DNA of 64,000 bases, taken from NCBI GenBank assembly GCA_956465555.1, contig OY101121.1, forward strand, positions 62,001 to 126,000, in the 5' to 3' direction. Source of the stretch: Nitzschia sp. pyKryTriq1 (taxonomy: Eukaryota > Bacillariophyta > Bacillariophyceae > Bacillariales > Bacillariaceae). The position numbers and the translations under genes were made by a program. This document shows positions 33,540 through 43,341 of this stretch, in pieces. Every line of letters starts with the position of its first letter. Position 1 is the stretch's first letter. The notes under the pieces were generated by a model. It had not been told where the DNA came from. It searched no databases and saw only the letters and a list, made by a program, of their open reading frames with translations.

Positions 33540-34340
33540 TTCCAGGATGTCAAAATATCGCGACGCCGAACTTTTCAGTTTCAATGGCGCAAAGCGACGA
33601 ATCGCGACGCCAAACAATTCAATTCCAAAACAGTACGATCCCATGGATCTTATCTCCATGCGAACCAAAAACGATTCTCTTATGATTATCGTGTTGGCGA
33701 AGCAGTACTCAAACTGGCGTATAAGCCCAACAAACTTGAAGCTCGTGCTTTGAGCGGACCGCATGTTATTGAACAAGTCCATACCAATGGTACCGTGACA
33801 ATTCGATTGTCCCCCACCGACCGTGGTTGAAAGAATTTCACTACGACGAATTAAGCCCTACAGGCAATAGAGTGTCCGAGGCACGAATTCAATGGCGAAT
33901 GTACTCGTTAAATACTCTACGTTCGCTGGCGATCCTACCTCTTTGCTCATTAAATGTTTCATGTTTTCAATTGACTGTTTCCTATGGTGAGATTCCATTG
34001 AGATACCATTGAGCCAGCGAGCGATAGATATCTCGGACACGCTAGTAACCGACGAAAGAGGTTTTCTTCCTTGTTCTTCAAGGTTTCCTCTTTATTTCTC
34101 ACGTCAAGCGTTCGCTGCGAACGTCAACCTTGGAGAGGCAGAGTGCGCTATCCAGCACGTCCCCCTTTTTGGATAACGCGCCGTAAGGCATCATCAGCCG
34201 TGACGTCACAAATTTGTGGATTCCAACATACGTTGGGATACTCCGAACGGTTCAACCGAAGCGTTGGGTTCTCTCCTCTGTTTTACCAAGGTTTGAGAAT
34301 AGACGAAAACACCAGTAAAATAATTCATAATTTCTATATC
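33540..34340 (+). mobile_element. Fossil 3' end of a Ty3/gypsy-like LTR retrotransposon
   Basis: The part near 33660-33870 matches the end of an integrase: a YDYRVGEAVLKL module, a GPHVIEQVHTNGTVTI segment and a terminal RRIKPY-type ending, as in diatom Ty3/gypsy-like elements. Sequence after about 33870 is non-coding and would be the 3' untranslated region and LTR; no matching 5' LTR was found in the window, so the outer limit is approximate. Gag, protease and reverse transcriptase are absent. The remnant is broken, with several breaks, and looks old. Confidence 0.6.
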
Positions 34341-35627
34341 ACGTTAGAGATAACGCATAAGTCCCGAAAGCGGTGATAAGTCCCGAAAGCGATTTTTGAC
34401 TGGTACCGGTACTACTGTGGGCGGCCGCGGGCGATGGCCTCATTATTATAATATTTTATTCAATTACTACTACTTTCCCTGCCGTCGTCGTCCTTCGGAG
34501 GACAGCGTCATCATCATCGCCTCGAGGACATCCTCGACCATGATCATCATGAGATCATCATTTTTGCTTCCGTAACGATAGTGCTGCTGGTGCAGTGGAG
34601 GTAGAGATGGAGGTCGCCGAGTCGCGGCCTTGCTTTAGTACCGATATGTGGGTGTCGTCGGTCGTCGGCATCGGCGTCGGGGGATGTCTTTCGAGTATTT
34701 GACAACGCTTGCGCAGTCGTCAACGATCAACTACCGGTACAGTACGAAGAAGGTGAAAAAGAAAGTGATCTTTCTTGTTGCAAAAACACGACATCGACAG
34801 CCGCCTTTCTATCACTGCCGTTCTTCCAGCACCAGGCAGCCTTGTTTTTAGGACTGCCGCTAATACCACGTACCCGTTTTCCTGTTTCCTCGCATCCTTG
34901 AAAGTGAAAGGAATTTAAGACCCGACAATGAGATGCGACGCTTGAGAATAGACGATCATGATGCAAGTTCAAAACGCTCGTGGGGATTCCAGAACGAGAG
35001 AGGATGATACTACTCTTATGGATTATTCGGCTTCTTATTCCAACCAAGCTTCCATTTATTCCACATATTCTCGAACGCTTTCCTCGAATCTTATTGTTGG
35101 AGTCACAACTACTACGGACAAATACTACCACTATCTCCAGCAGTCGGCTCTTTATCATCTTTGCGCTAGTAGCAATTGGATTTTGCTTCCCCCCTCCCGC
35201 CGAAAACAAGCCCCCCGAACAACAAGAATGACGGAATAATCACTTCCTTCTTCAGTTCATGCTGCCTCTCATCGGAAGACTACTACCTACTAGCAACTTC
35301 TTACTTTTAAAATCTAAGACAAACCGCCAAAAGACTTGGTCTATTTTACACAATAGTGAAACAAGTAACTACATCTACCTCTCCGTCCCATAGTTGGTTA
35401 CATTCTGGTCCCATATTTTCAAGTTTCTCCATCCACTTTTCCTTCTTTCGAATCAAATCAAATCGAATCAAATCCAACCACACACTTCCTTATCATGAAT
35501 GCTATGTTTACGTAGAATAATATATATATTATCATATCTAGACCGATGCCAAGAGACCCTTCGTTTCTTCGTCTTAATCACCGACTTGAGAAACTGTCTC
35601 TTCCGTCTTGGCCCCGCCGCCACCACC
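34341..35627. other. Intergenic region with one doubtful small frame
   Basis: No firm gene. A plus-strand ATG frame at 34958-35239 (93 codons, Ser/Tyr/Thr-rich) and an overlapping frame with a hydrophobic stretch (LFIIFALVAIGFCF) near 35150-35200 could belong to a small membrane protein, but I could not join them with convincing splice sites. The rest is CTA/TAG-rich or A/T-rich. Confidence 0.3.
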
Positions 35628-36205
35628 TTATTTGTATGATCCATTGCTATTACTTTGTTGGGATCCACTATTGGAACCACCACTGCCTTCTTCTTCTTCA
35701 TCTTCATCCCATTCATTCTTTCCTTGTGCCAGATTGTTCAGATACGAGACATGAAATCCACCGGCCGGAGAACGTCGTACTATATCGATATCGTCGACAT
35801 TCATGCCTCGCAAATATTGAAAGACGGAAAGGGTCTTGTTTTTTGACGATCACGATCGACAACACGTCGATACCATCGCAAACAAGAGCACACGAGGATC
35901 AAAGCTACCACACTGGCTGCCACAATCCCCAGAATGAGACCCGTATTTTCGCCTCCTCCGGCTTTGGGAGCTGCGCTGTTGTAGTCGACTCTTGGATTAA
36001 TATTGTCCGGGCTTCCAGGTTGGGCGTCGGGGGATCGCTGCAGAGTTCTTCTTGTGGACGATTCTGTTGCTGTTGTTGTTGTTGTGGGTGTGGGTGTGGA
36101 GAAGGATGGATCCATATTCAGACTCTCCGCAGCAGCAGCTACCACAGCCGAGATGCCAGTCGCCAGCACCAGCAGAAAAGTAGTAAAACTTGAGTAAAGT
36201 TTCAT
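35628..36205 (-). CDS. Type I single-pass membrane protein with an apparent frameshift
   Basis: Starts at ATG 36205. A signal peptide (MKLYSSFTTFLLVLATGISA) is followed by a Thr/Ser/Pro-rich lumenal stem, a membrane span (TGLILGIVAASVVALILVC) and a basic stop-transfer (LRWYRRVVDRDRQK). The frame then runs into a stop at 35801. A second minus-strand frame continues at once with protein-like sequence (LSVFQYLRGMNVDDIDIVRR, then FHVSYLNNLAQGKNEW, an acidic run and a Ser/Gly tail) to a stop at 35628. One extra base in the six-base A run (35839-35844 read on the plus strand as T) would join both frames. So either an assembly error, a true mutation, or a short intron. The extracellular stem suggests a surface or vesicle protein; no family recognised. 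Confidence 0.5.
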
Positions 36206-36432
36206 CGGCGTTGTATGGGTTTTTAGTGTGATGTAAAATATGAATATGGACGATGAACAATGAACCTAAAGCCCTTCTCGAGATTCGTCTCAAGCAGATT
36301 GTGATGTTTGTGGCAGTTTTTGTTTTGTTTTTTCGGCATCTCCACGAGATTGAATGAGTTGCATTTTCTCGAAGGACGGGCGGGCGGGGGGAAGACGCAC
36401 CAGGAAAGCACGGAACTGCTCTAGAGTGCACT

Positions 36433-36545
36433 TTTGCGCCCCAGGTGACCATGCGTGTTTTTTAACTTTTCGGGCTTCTTGTGTACTCCGCAAGATGACT
36501 CCTTATATGTCTCTGGGCAAGATATAGCTTGAGCATTATTCTCAC
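36433..36545 (-). repeat. Inverted partial copy of the 36.8/37.2-kb duplicated unit
   Basis: Read on the minus strand this carries the same blocks as 36870-36995: GCTCAAGCTATAT, GCCCAGAGA, GGAGTACACAAG and AAAAGTTAAAAAACACGCAT followed by GGTCA. It lacks about 45 nt of the middle part. With the direct copy it forms a long interrupted inverted repeat. Confidence 0.8.
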
Positions 36546-36616
36546 TAGACGTCATCATCTTCGTCACTACAGGTACTAGGGATGATTTTCTTTAATACCA
36601 CATTCACTGACGTCAA

Positions 36617-36690
36617 TACGTTGAGAACAACGCGAACAACGGAAGGCTTGAAACGCCGCTTTTTTTCTAGTAGAAGAGATCCCTACTAGA
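36617..36690 (+). repeat. Diverged partial direct copy of the duplicated unit
   Basis: Shares the block GGCTTGAAACGCCGCTTTTT and the following AGTAGAAGAGATCCCT with the starts of the two full copies at 36776 and 37186. Confidence 0.75.
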
Positions 36691-36775
36691 TCTAGTAGCT
36701 GTACTAGTACCTACAGTACGGGTACGATACGCGTCCATTGGCAAGATGCCAAACACGCTACAAACGGTACGGTAC

Positions 36776-37129
36776 TACGGCGAGAAGAATGCGAACAATG
36801 TAAGGCTTGAAACGCCGCTTTTTCTTCAAGTAGAAGAGATCCCTAGTATCTGAACTAGTACCTGAATTGCGAATAGCGCTCAAGCTATATGCCCAGAGAT
36901 GGTAATGATGATGTGGCGGGATGTAGAACATTCACTACGATTGGAATCTTGTGGAGTACACAAGCCCAAAAAGTTAAAAAACACGCATGGTCATCTTGAC
37001 CCATGCTTGGATGTGTCCATTTCTACGGGTCGCGTGTCGATTTTGTACTACCCCGCAGTTCAGGTGATGTTTTGTCCAAGTTTTCGGATGGGAGAAAATC
37101 GATTCCAGATCTGCTCAGACAATTTCGGA
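36776..37129 (+). repeat. 354-bp direct repeat, copy A
   Basis: Nearly identical to 37186-37539 (only a handful of mismatches seen), period 410 nt. It runs from GAGAAGAATGCGAACAATGT to the element with CGATTCCAGATCTGCTCA and TTTCGGA. Its frames do not look like a real protein. The copies sit head-to-tail upstream of the galaxin-like gene. Confidence 0.9.
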
Positions 37130-37185
37130 GCTGCCTACTTTCTCTGATCCGCTCATACTAATACCACCACACTCACTGAGGCCAG

Positions 37186-37539
37186 TACGGAGAGAAGAAT
37201 GCGAACAATGTAAGGCTTGAAACGCCGCTTTTTCTTCAAGTAGAAGAGATCCCTAGTATCTGAACTAGTACCTGAATTGCGAATAGCGCTCAAGCTATAT
37301 GCCCAGAGATGGTAATGATGATGTGGCGGGATGTAGAACATTCACTACGATTGGAATCTTGTGGAGTACACAAGCCCAAAAAGATAAAAAACACGCATGG
37401 TCATCTTGACCCATGCTTGGATGTGTCCATTTCTACGGGTCGCGTGTCGATTTTGTACTACCCCGCAGTTCAGGTGATGTTTTGTCCAAGTTTTGGGATG
37501 GAAGAAAATCGATTCCAGATCTGCTCACACAATTTCGGA
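37186..37539 (+). repeat. 354-bp direct repeat, copy B, adjoining the galaxin-like gene
   Basis: Second copy. It ends 45 nt before the ATG at 37585, so it probably holds the core promoter of that gene. Its terminal element also lies upstream of the secreted-protein gene at 18723. Confidence 0.9.
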
Positions 37540-37584
37540 TCATCAAAAACGCAAACTGTATACTTTTCTTGATTCATCGTCGTC

Positions 37585-39061
37585 ATGAAGTTCAGTATCG
37601 GATCTGTTTTTCTTGCTTGCTTTCTTGCTGGTGGAGTTGAATCCTCCATCGGAACTAAAGGAAACCCCAAGGTACATCAAGTGGAACGTCTACTTTACCG
37701 CCGTATACATTATTTACCTTTGGACGACTCACACAATCGGGTGCTGGCTCTCGATCGTACTGCAGGATGCATCTACGAAAGGCAGTCGTCGCTTCTTGAG
37801 GCCTGCGAATGACGACTTCTGTAGCACTTACCCGGTGATTCCGATTGGGGGGAGTAACTTCTATGACACTGAAGGAGCTACCGCCGAGATAGGTGAGCCG
37901 TCGCCAGGGGCAGGAACAGGAACAGGAGAAGAATTCTCTAGTTGCGAGAGCCTGGATGGTTGGTGCGATGGCGAAACGGATGTGGAAAACTCAGTTTGGT
38001 TTGGTCTGGATGCGCCAGATGGAGTTACGTCTGTGACGATTGAGATCTCCGGCGATGGGGATGCTCAAATGGCCCTTTGGGAAATCGACATTTCCAAACC
38101 TTGCAGCATTGTCAACGGTATCATACGCGAGATTGCCGCAAACGACGATAGTGGCTCTAAATTTTCGCCCCTCATTAAGTGCGCTCCTGTTACCCCGGGA
38201 GCTGCATACTCTATACAGGTGGATGGGTTCGATGGAAGCGCCAGTTCAGGTGAAATCCGAATCACCGAATGCTTTGACAGCTGCTCCTTAGGCTACAAGC
38301 AATGCGGCTATCAAATTTACGACTCTACTGCCGATAATATCTGCTGTGATGGAGTGCTCTATGAGGGTACAACTCACGACGCCTGTTGTGGAACTGAGTC
38401 TTACGACTCAAGTTCTACCGATATCTGCTGCGAGGGAGTGCTCACTCAGGGTACATCGGACAACGCCTGTTGTGGAACTGAGTCTTACGACTCTACAAGT
38501 GATATCTGCTGCGAGGGAGTGCTCACTCAGGGTACATCGGACGACGCCTGTTGTGGAACTGAGTCTTACAACTCTGAAAGTGGTACCGATATCTGCTGTG
38601 GTATCGTGCTCAAGCGGGATATAACTGCTGGCGCTTTTGACTGCTGCGGTTTTCTTATCATACCAACCGGCACAGCGATGTCTTGCTGCGATGGTACCCC
38701 ATTTGTTGACACCTGCCAAACGTGCTGCGAAGGTTCCATCGTTGATGGGACTGTATGCCCCCCCCCAACTTGCCCTCCCGACAGTGGACTAGAGGGTGAA
38801 ATATGCGCCGACGGCAAGAATTTTGTCTGTGTCTACAAGGAGGGCGACGCCTTTCTCAAGCAAAAGTGTGTGGACGAAGAAAAGTTGGCCGGAAAGCCTC
38901 CAGGCAGCAGTGAACCCTACGACGGTGACTATTACTTGGTAGGATGCAACTGTTGCCCTGATTCCGCTGTGGTTCCAGGCTATGGCTCCAAGAGCTTTGA
39001 CGGCAAATTTGGTGGTGGCAGGTCCGTCAAAGACGACCCCGCTTTTGGTCTTTGCGCGTAA
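37585..39061 (+). CDS. Secreted galaxin-like dicysteine-repeat protein, two exons
   Basis: Model: exons 37585-37671 and 37766-39061 (460 residues); donor GTACAT at 37672, acceptor CTGCAG at 37765, phase 0. Signal peptide MKFSIGSVFLACFLAGGVES. Residues about 88-200 form a beta-sandwich-like domain (SVWFGLDAPDGVTSVTIEIS, AQMALWEID, AANDDSG, AYSIQVDGF), similar to secreted pre-peptidase-C-like modules. Residues about 197-340 hold four to five repeats of about 26 residues with paired cysteines (DICCEGVLTQGTSDNACCGT then ESYDS), the pattern of galaxin, a coral skeletal-matrix protein. A further Cys-rich tail (CCEGSIVDGTVCPPPTCPPD, GCNCCPDSAVVPG) follows. Two repeat units are almost identical in DNA, pointing to recent internal duplication. 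A disulfide-rich extracellular or wall-associated role is inferred. Confidence 0.8.
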
Positions 39062-41336
39062 TCCTAAGATGGTTGTCGTCGTGGTGTGCAGGAGGATGGC
39101 TTCTCACGCCGCCTTGATTGCATGAATTATATGTTGAGCCCTCTCGAAGCCTGATGAATCACAATATGTTTTGTTTTGTTTTGTTTTGTTCCCTTGGCAG
39201 CAGCAGTCTTCGATTGCCAGGGAATTTTTATATGTGACCTATATGTTCAAGAAAAGAAATGAAAAGAAAAGAAAAGAAAAGAAAAACAAGTTCCCATCAT
39301 CGCGATTGTTGGAAGTGGGGAGGCGTGCCACTGTACTAAGAGGATTTGATCGACTATTATCTACTTTTTGCTGCTGGATGAGTTCTTCTTGTTCCTCTCA
39401 AGCCCGACGAACAACAAACAGCAAGCAAGCAAAGAGCGAATAATTATTTTCTATTAGTAGTGACACGTTTTACCCAAACATTGTTGTTCTCTGAAGAAGA
39501 ATCATTAGCATGTGCACAAGCATCATCATCATCGTATCTGGCTGGTGGTGGTCTCCTTGTCGTCGTCGACCATGATGATCATTCACCGAGGATCCAGAAT
39601 CATCATCTTTTTCTTCTTCGTCGACCATCGTAACTACTCGTACTACTACTAGTAGTAGTAGAGTAGTAGTACGACCGGTAGTAGTATCATCATGGCACTG
39701 AGGAGCCGACATCATGATGTCATCGCTCACTACTACTATTTTATCTTCCAAAAGATGATCGACGACTGAACAAAAGTGGTGCTGGTAGTACTAGAGTAGT
39801 AATAGTACTAGTACTAGTGCTGGTAGTAGTAGTACTACTACTACTATAGCTACTCTACTCTACTACTAGTAGCTCGAGTAGAAGACTCGGCCGACGACTT
39901 GGTGGTAGAGTGGTGATACTACTACTACTACTAGTACTAGCTACTGGTAGTACAGTAGTTGGTAGTAGGAACAAGGATCAGCAGGAAGTAAGAAGTGCCG
40001 CCAAAAAGATCTACTAGTAGCAATCCATTCTTCTTGGTACTCATCTACTCTACTACTAGTAGCTAGTAGAGCTAGTAGTAGAGCTAGTAGAGCTAGTAGT
40101 AGAGTTATTAGTCGTAGTCGTAGTCGTATTACGAAGATGGCTATTCATGCGACGACGAATACTATACCGGTACGACCGTGACATGGAAATGATGATTGCA
40201 ATCGGACGATGAAAGGAAGGAAGGATGGGATGGATGGATGGATCAATTCGTACGTACTGTACAATAGCACCTGTTCATTCTACTAGTAGTGCTGGTGTTT
40301 CGTCGATGGTAGATCCAGCGTTCTGACTTCTCATCATTATCAAAATATTCTTCTTCTTCTTCTTCTCCTTCTTTCTGATCGTCGATCGATCGCGGAGGAA
40401 ACCACCAGCAGGAACAAAAAGGGGCATGATGTCTTGATTTATAGATGGAAGAAGAGCGCTCGGTCTCGGTCTCGGTCTCGATCTCGACTGCTAGTGCTGC
40501 GGATGCTGCAGTTGTAGGTCTTTGAGCAAGATGGAGCAAGCAAGCGCGTAGTAGGAGTAGTAGTGGAAGTATAGTAAGAATTTGAGTGTTGGCGGAATAA
40601 TCCTCGTCGTCCCATCAGTTGCGTTCCTCTTTTCTCGTTGCTCTTCTTGTAGTAACAATCGATCGATCGCTCTATCGATCTGGATTGGTGGTGGTCCTTC
40701 CAGGATCTGACAAATGACAAATGACAAATGACAAATAATGATGCAGTAATGGAATGGTGGTACTACCAGTACCGGTAGTTGGTAGTGATTCGTTGATGCT
40801 CGGGTAATAACTGACCGGTACGAACTTGTAAACGTATTGTCGAACCAAAAAAGAAGAAGGGAAGCGACGAGGCGTTGCGGTCCGTCATTGGTCGAATTCT
40901 TTCATTCCAGGAGACGCCGTAGCCTTCTTCTTCTTCTTCCTTGTAGCAGTACATATTAACATTTATATCACTTTACGTATTCGTCTTTGGAATACAAGCC
41001 AATATAATATAAAAGAGATTGCATCGCGATGGATGCGGATGGATGGATGGATGGATGGAATGCACTATGATAGCAAGCAATGCGGAATCATCATCAATAA
41101 AGCGTCAAGACTGATGACTCCTCGGACGAATGAGAGGTAGCTACCGGTACGAGTACCAGTACTACGAGTACGAGTACAGCAGAAGAGTGCGTCGACTTTT
41201 GACTTTGCTCGACGACGACGACGACGACGACGACTGACTCCTCGTCTTCTCGTCGAGTACGTGAACCCGTCCGACTTGCTGACTCCGAGGATTTCAAGCC
41301 ATGCTGCTGGGTCGGGCGTCCGTGGTCGGTCGGTCG
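39062..41336. other. Gene-poor region rich in TAG/CTA and trinucleotide repeats
   Basis: TTTTG and AAAAG runs (39167-39190, 39256-39285), ACTAGT/TAGTAG tracts (39630-39680, 39780-40130), CGGTCT hexamers (about 40461-40483), a GGAT run (about 41036-41057) and a CGA run (about 41211-41232). Short minus-strand frames near 40240-40960 are protein-like in places, but no consistent splice model was found. Confidence 0.4.
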
Positions 41337-41905
41337 GTCGAGTTTATTAAAGTAAACAAAAAATAACTCGATATTTCGTGTCGGCCGTATTATTGTAGGA
41401 TATTACTCGTACATACGCAGTTAGTACACGCACTCCGCCTCCCGCGCGCCCTATTTCTACTATCAAAAACCCGCGGTATACTGTAATAAATGCCTAACTA
41501 AAATAACTCGAGATTTCACGTCTGTCGTGATGTACATACCGGTACCCGCATTGTATGATATTCCAGTTGTACTAGCTAGAGTACGATGACTCCTCCCGCG
41601 CGCCTTACCGCGTCTCTACTGTGTCATTATACAGTACCCGGGTTAAAGCTAACAAAAAAAATAACTCCAGATTTCACGTCTGCCGTGTTGTAATACATTG
41701 TTGTTGTTGTTGTTGTTGTACTAGTACTAGAGTACGACTCGTTCCGCGCGCCTTGCTGTGTGCATCTCTTTTCTTACAGCATACTCGAGTTAAAGCTAAC
41801 AAAAAATAAGTCGAGATTTCGAATCTGCCGTATTGTACGATAGCACTACAGTACAAGTAAAAATCAGTCGAGATTTCGCGTCAGCCGTATTGTAGGATAT
41901 TACAG
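41337..41905 (+). repeat. Five degenerate tandem units of about 70-155 bp
   Basis: Units begin near 41340, 41485, 41640, 41786 and 41857. Each carries AACAAAAAATAACTCGA-type sequence then GATTTC-CGTC-GCCGTATTGTA, and most carry CTCC-GCGCGCC further on. Spacing and sequence are degenerate, so the array is probably old. No coding role is seen. Confidence 0.7.
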
Positions 41906-42107
41906 CAGTACTCCGCCCCCAGCGCTATCTCTACTACTAGCTAGTAGTAGTAGTACTACTGTTTACTACCAATACTACTACTAGCTAGAGTAGCTACTAC
42001 TATTGCTCTAGAGTAGTAGTAGTAGTAGTAGTAGTAATTTTAACTGTTTCATCAGAGGCCAGGATTTTCCAGGAATGCGGTCTTCGGCATTCCAGGTCTG
42101 TATTCCT

Positions 42108-42418
42108 TCGGTAAAATGTGACCGATCCGATCCCTTCGTCTCAACTCCAAGATAACGTGATCGATGGGACCGAATTATTTTTTCATGCCGCCACGAGGAA
42201 TTTCATTCGGATGGCAAGTCGTATTACAACCGATGCAACCGACCGTGATCTTTCACAACCTAGCGTTGTGTCAGTTTACGTTTGATGACAGAAACAAAAA
42301 ATCAATTGTACTACTACCTGTGAATCACGTTTTATTTTGTTGCTGGCGTGCCAGAGTCGCATAGGACATAGAATCGTTGGATTTGCCTATTTTATCCATT
42401 GGATATGTATGGGGTGCG
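42108..42418 (+). repeat. Direct repeat of about 310 bp, copy 1
   Basis: Matches 42584-42920 almost exactly over the first about 270 nt (TCGGTAAAATGTGACCGATC to CATAGAATCGTT) and again over GGATTTGCCTATTTTATCCA. Copy 1 lacks about 18 nt found in copy 2. Both copies contain a 66-67 codon ATG frame (42164 and 42640) starting MGPNYFFMPPRGISFGWQVV, which resembles no family I know. Confidence 0.9.
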
Positions 42419-42583
42419 AAATCCGAGCGTCTTTTGCATATCCAATGGATAAGCGAACATTCAGGATTCTCCATATCCGAATACTTTTTATGATATATCC
42501 AATGGTTAGTGTCTGTCGTGTCTGCGGCGTCTGTTTGTTCTTCTCCTCCCTTTTCGTCCTTTTTCCGTCTGTCATCCCTTTCC

Positions 42584-42920
42584 TCGGTAAAATGTGACCG
42601 ATCCGATCACTTCGTCTCAACTCCAAGATAACGTGATCGATGGGACCGAATTATTTTTTCATGCCGCCACGAGGAATTTCATTCGGATGGCAAGTCGTAT
42701 TACAACCGATGCAACCGACCGTGATCTTTCACAACCTAGCGTTGTGTCAGATTACGTTTGATGACAGAAACAAAAAATCAATTGTACTAGTACTACCTGT
42801 GAATCACGTTTTATTTTGTTGCTGGCGTGCCAGAGTCGCATAGGACATAGAATCGTTAAGTAATTTTATCGCAATGGATTGGATTTGCCTATTTTATCCA
42901 TTGGATATGTATGGTGTGCA
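42584..42920 (+). repeat. Direct repeat of about 310-335 bp, copy 2
   Basis: See copy 1; period 476 nt. Between the copies lies a short inverted pair, ATCCATTGGATAT (about 42395) and ATATCCAATGGAT (about 42438). The arrangement suggests a non-autonomous element or a segmental duplication; no transposase is present. Confidence 0.9.
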
Positions 42921-43341
42921 GCAGACTAGAACGAAGGGCAGACGTACAGTAGGAGATACTGTATAGTAAAAAGGGGAGGGCGACTACTCCCTCTTAACCG
43001 TTTCCCGCGTAAAGTGCGCGAATTATCTTTAGCAGTAGCATGTCTTTGAGTGTCTACTACTACTCTCTAGAGTAGAGTAGTACGGTAGTAAGCAGTAACT
43101 TCATGAGATTTGTGAGGGGATGACTACTAGCTAGCTACTAGTGGATAGACTCACTCTTAACTAATACAACATGTTACTACAGATGATGGCTACTCCGGCT
43201 ATAATGCTCTAGTAGATATGTTCTACAAATAGTTATGGCTAGTACTCATTGGTACGAAAAAAGAATGCTGGTAGAGTACTACTACTTCTAGTAGTAGTAC
43301 ATCTATCGTAAAGCAGCGAAAAAGTGCACCGTCTAATTTAG
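42921..43341. other. Intergenic region ending in a dispersed repeat copy
   Basis: TAG/CTA-rich. A copy of the dispersed repeat (TATCGTAAAGCAGCGAAAAA then GTGCACCGTCTAATTTAGTTA) occupies about 43304-43345 and overlaps the stop codon of the neighbouring minus-strand gene. Confidence 0.7.

Noticed and set aside
40240-40960. Minus-strand protein-like frames (MYCYKEEEEEGYGVSWNERI and ILEGPPPIQIDRAIDRLLLQ)
   Set aside because: Plausible donor (GTCAGT) and acceptor (TTTGTCAG) exist, but the phases do not match any join I tried.
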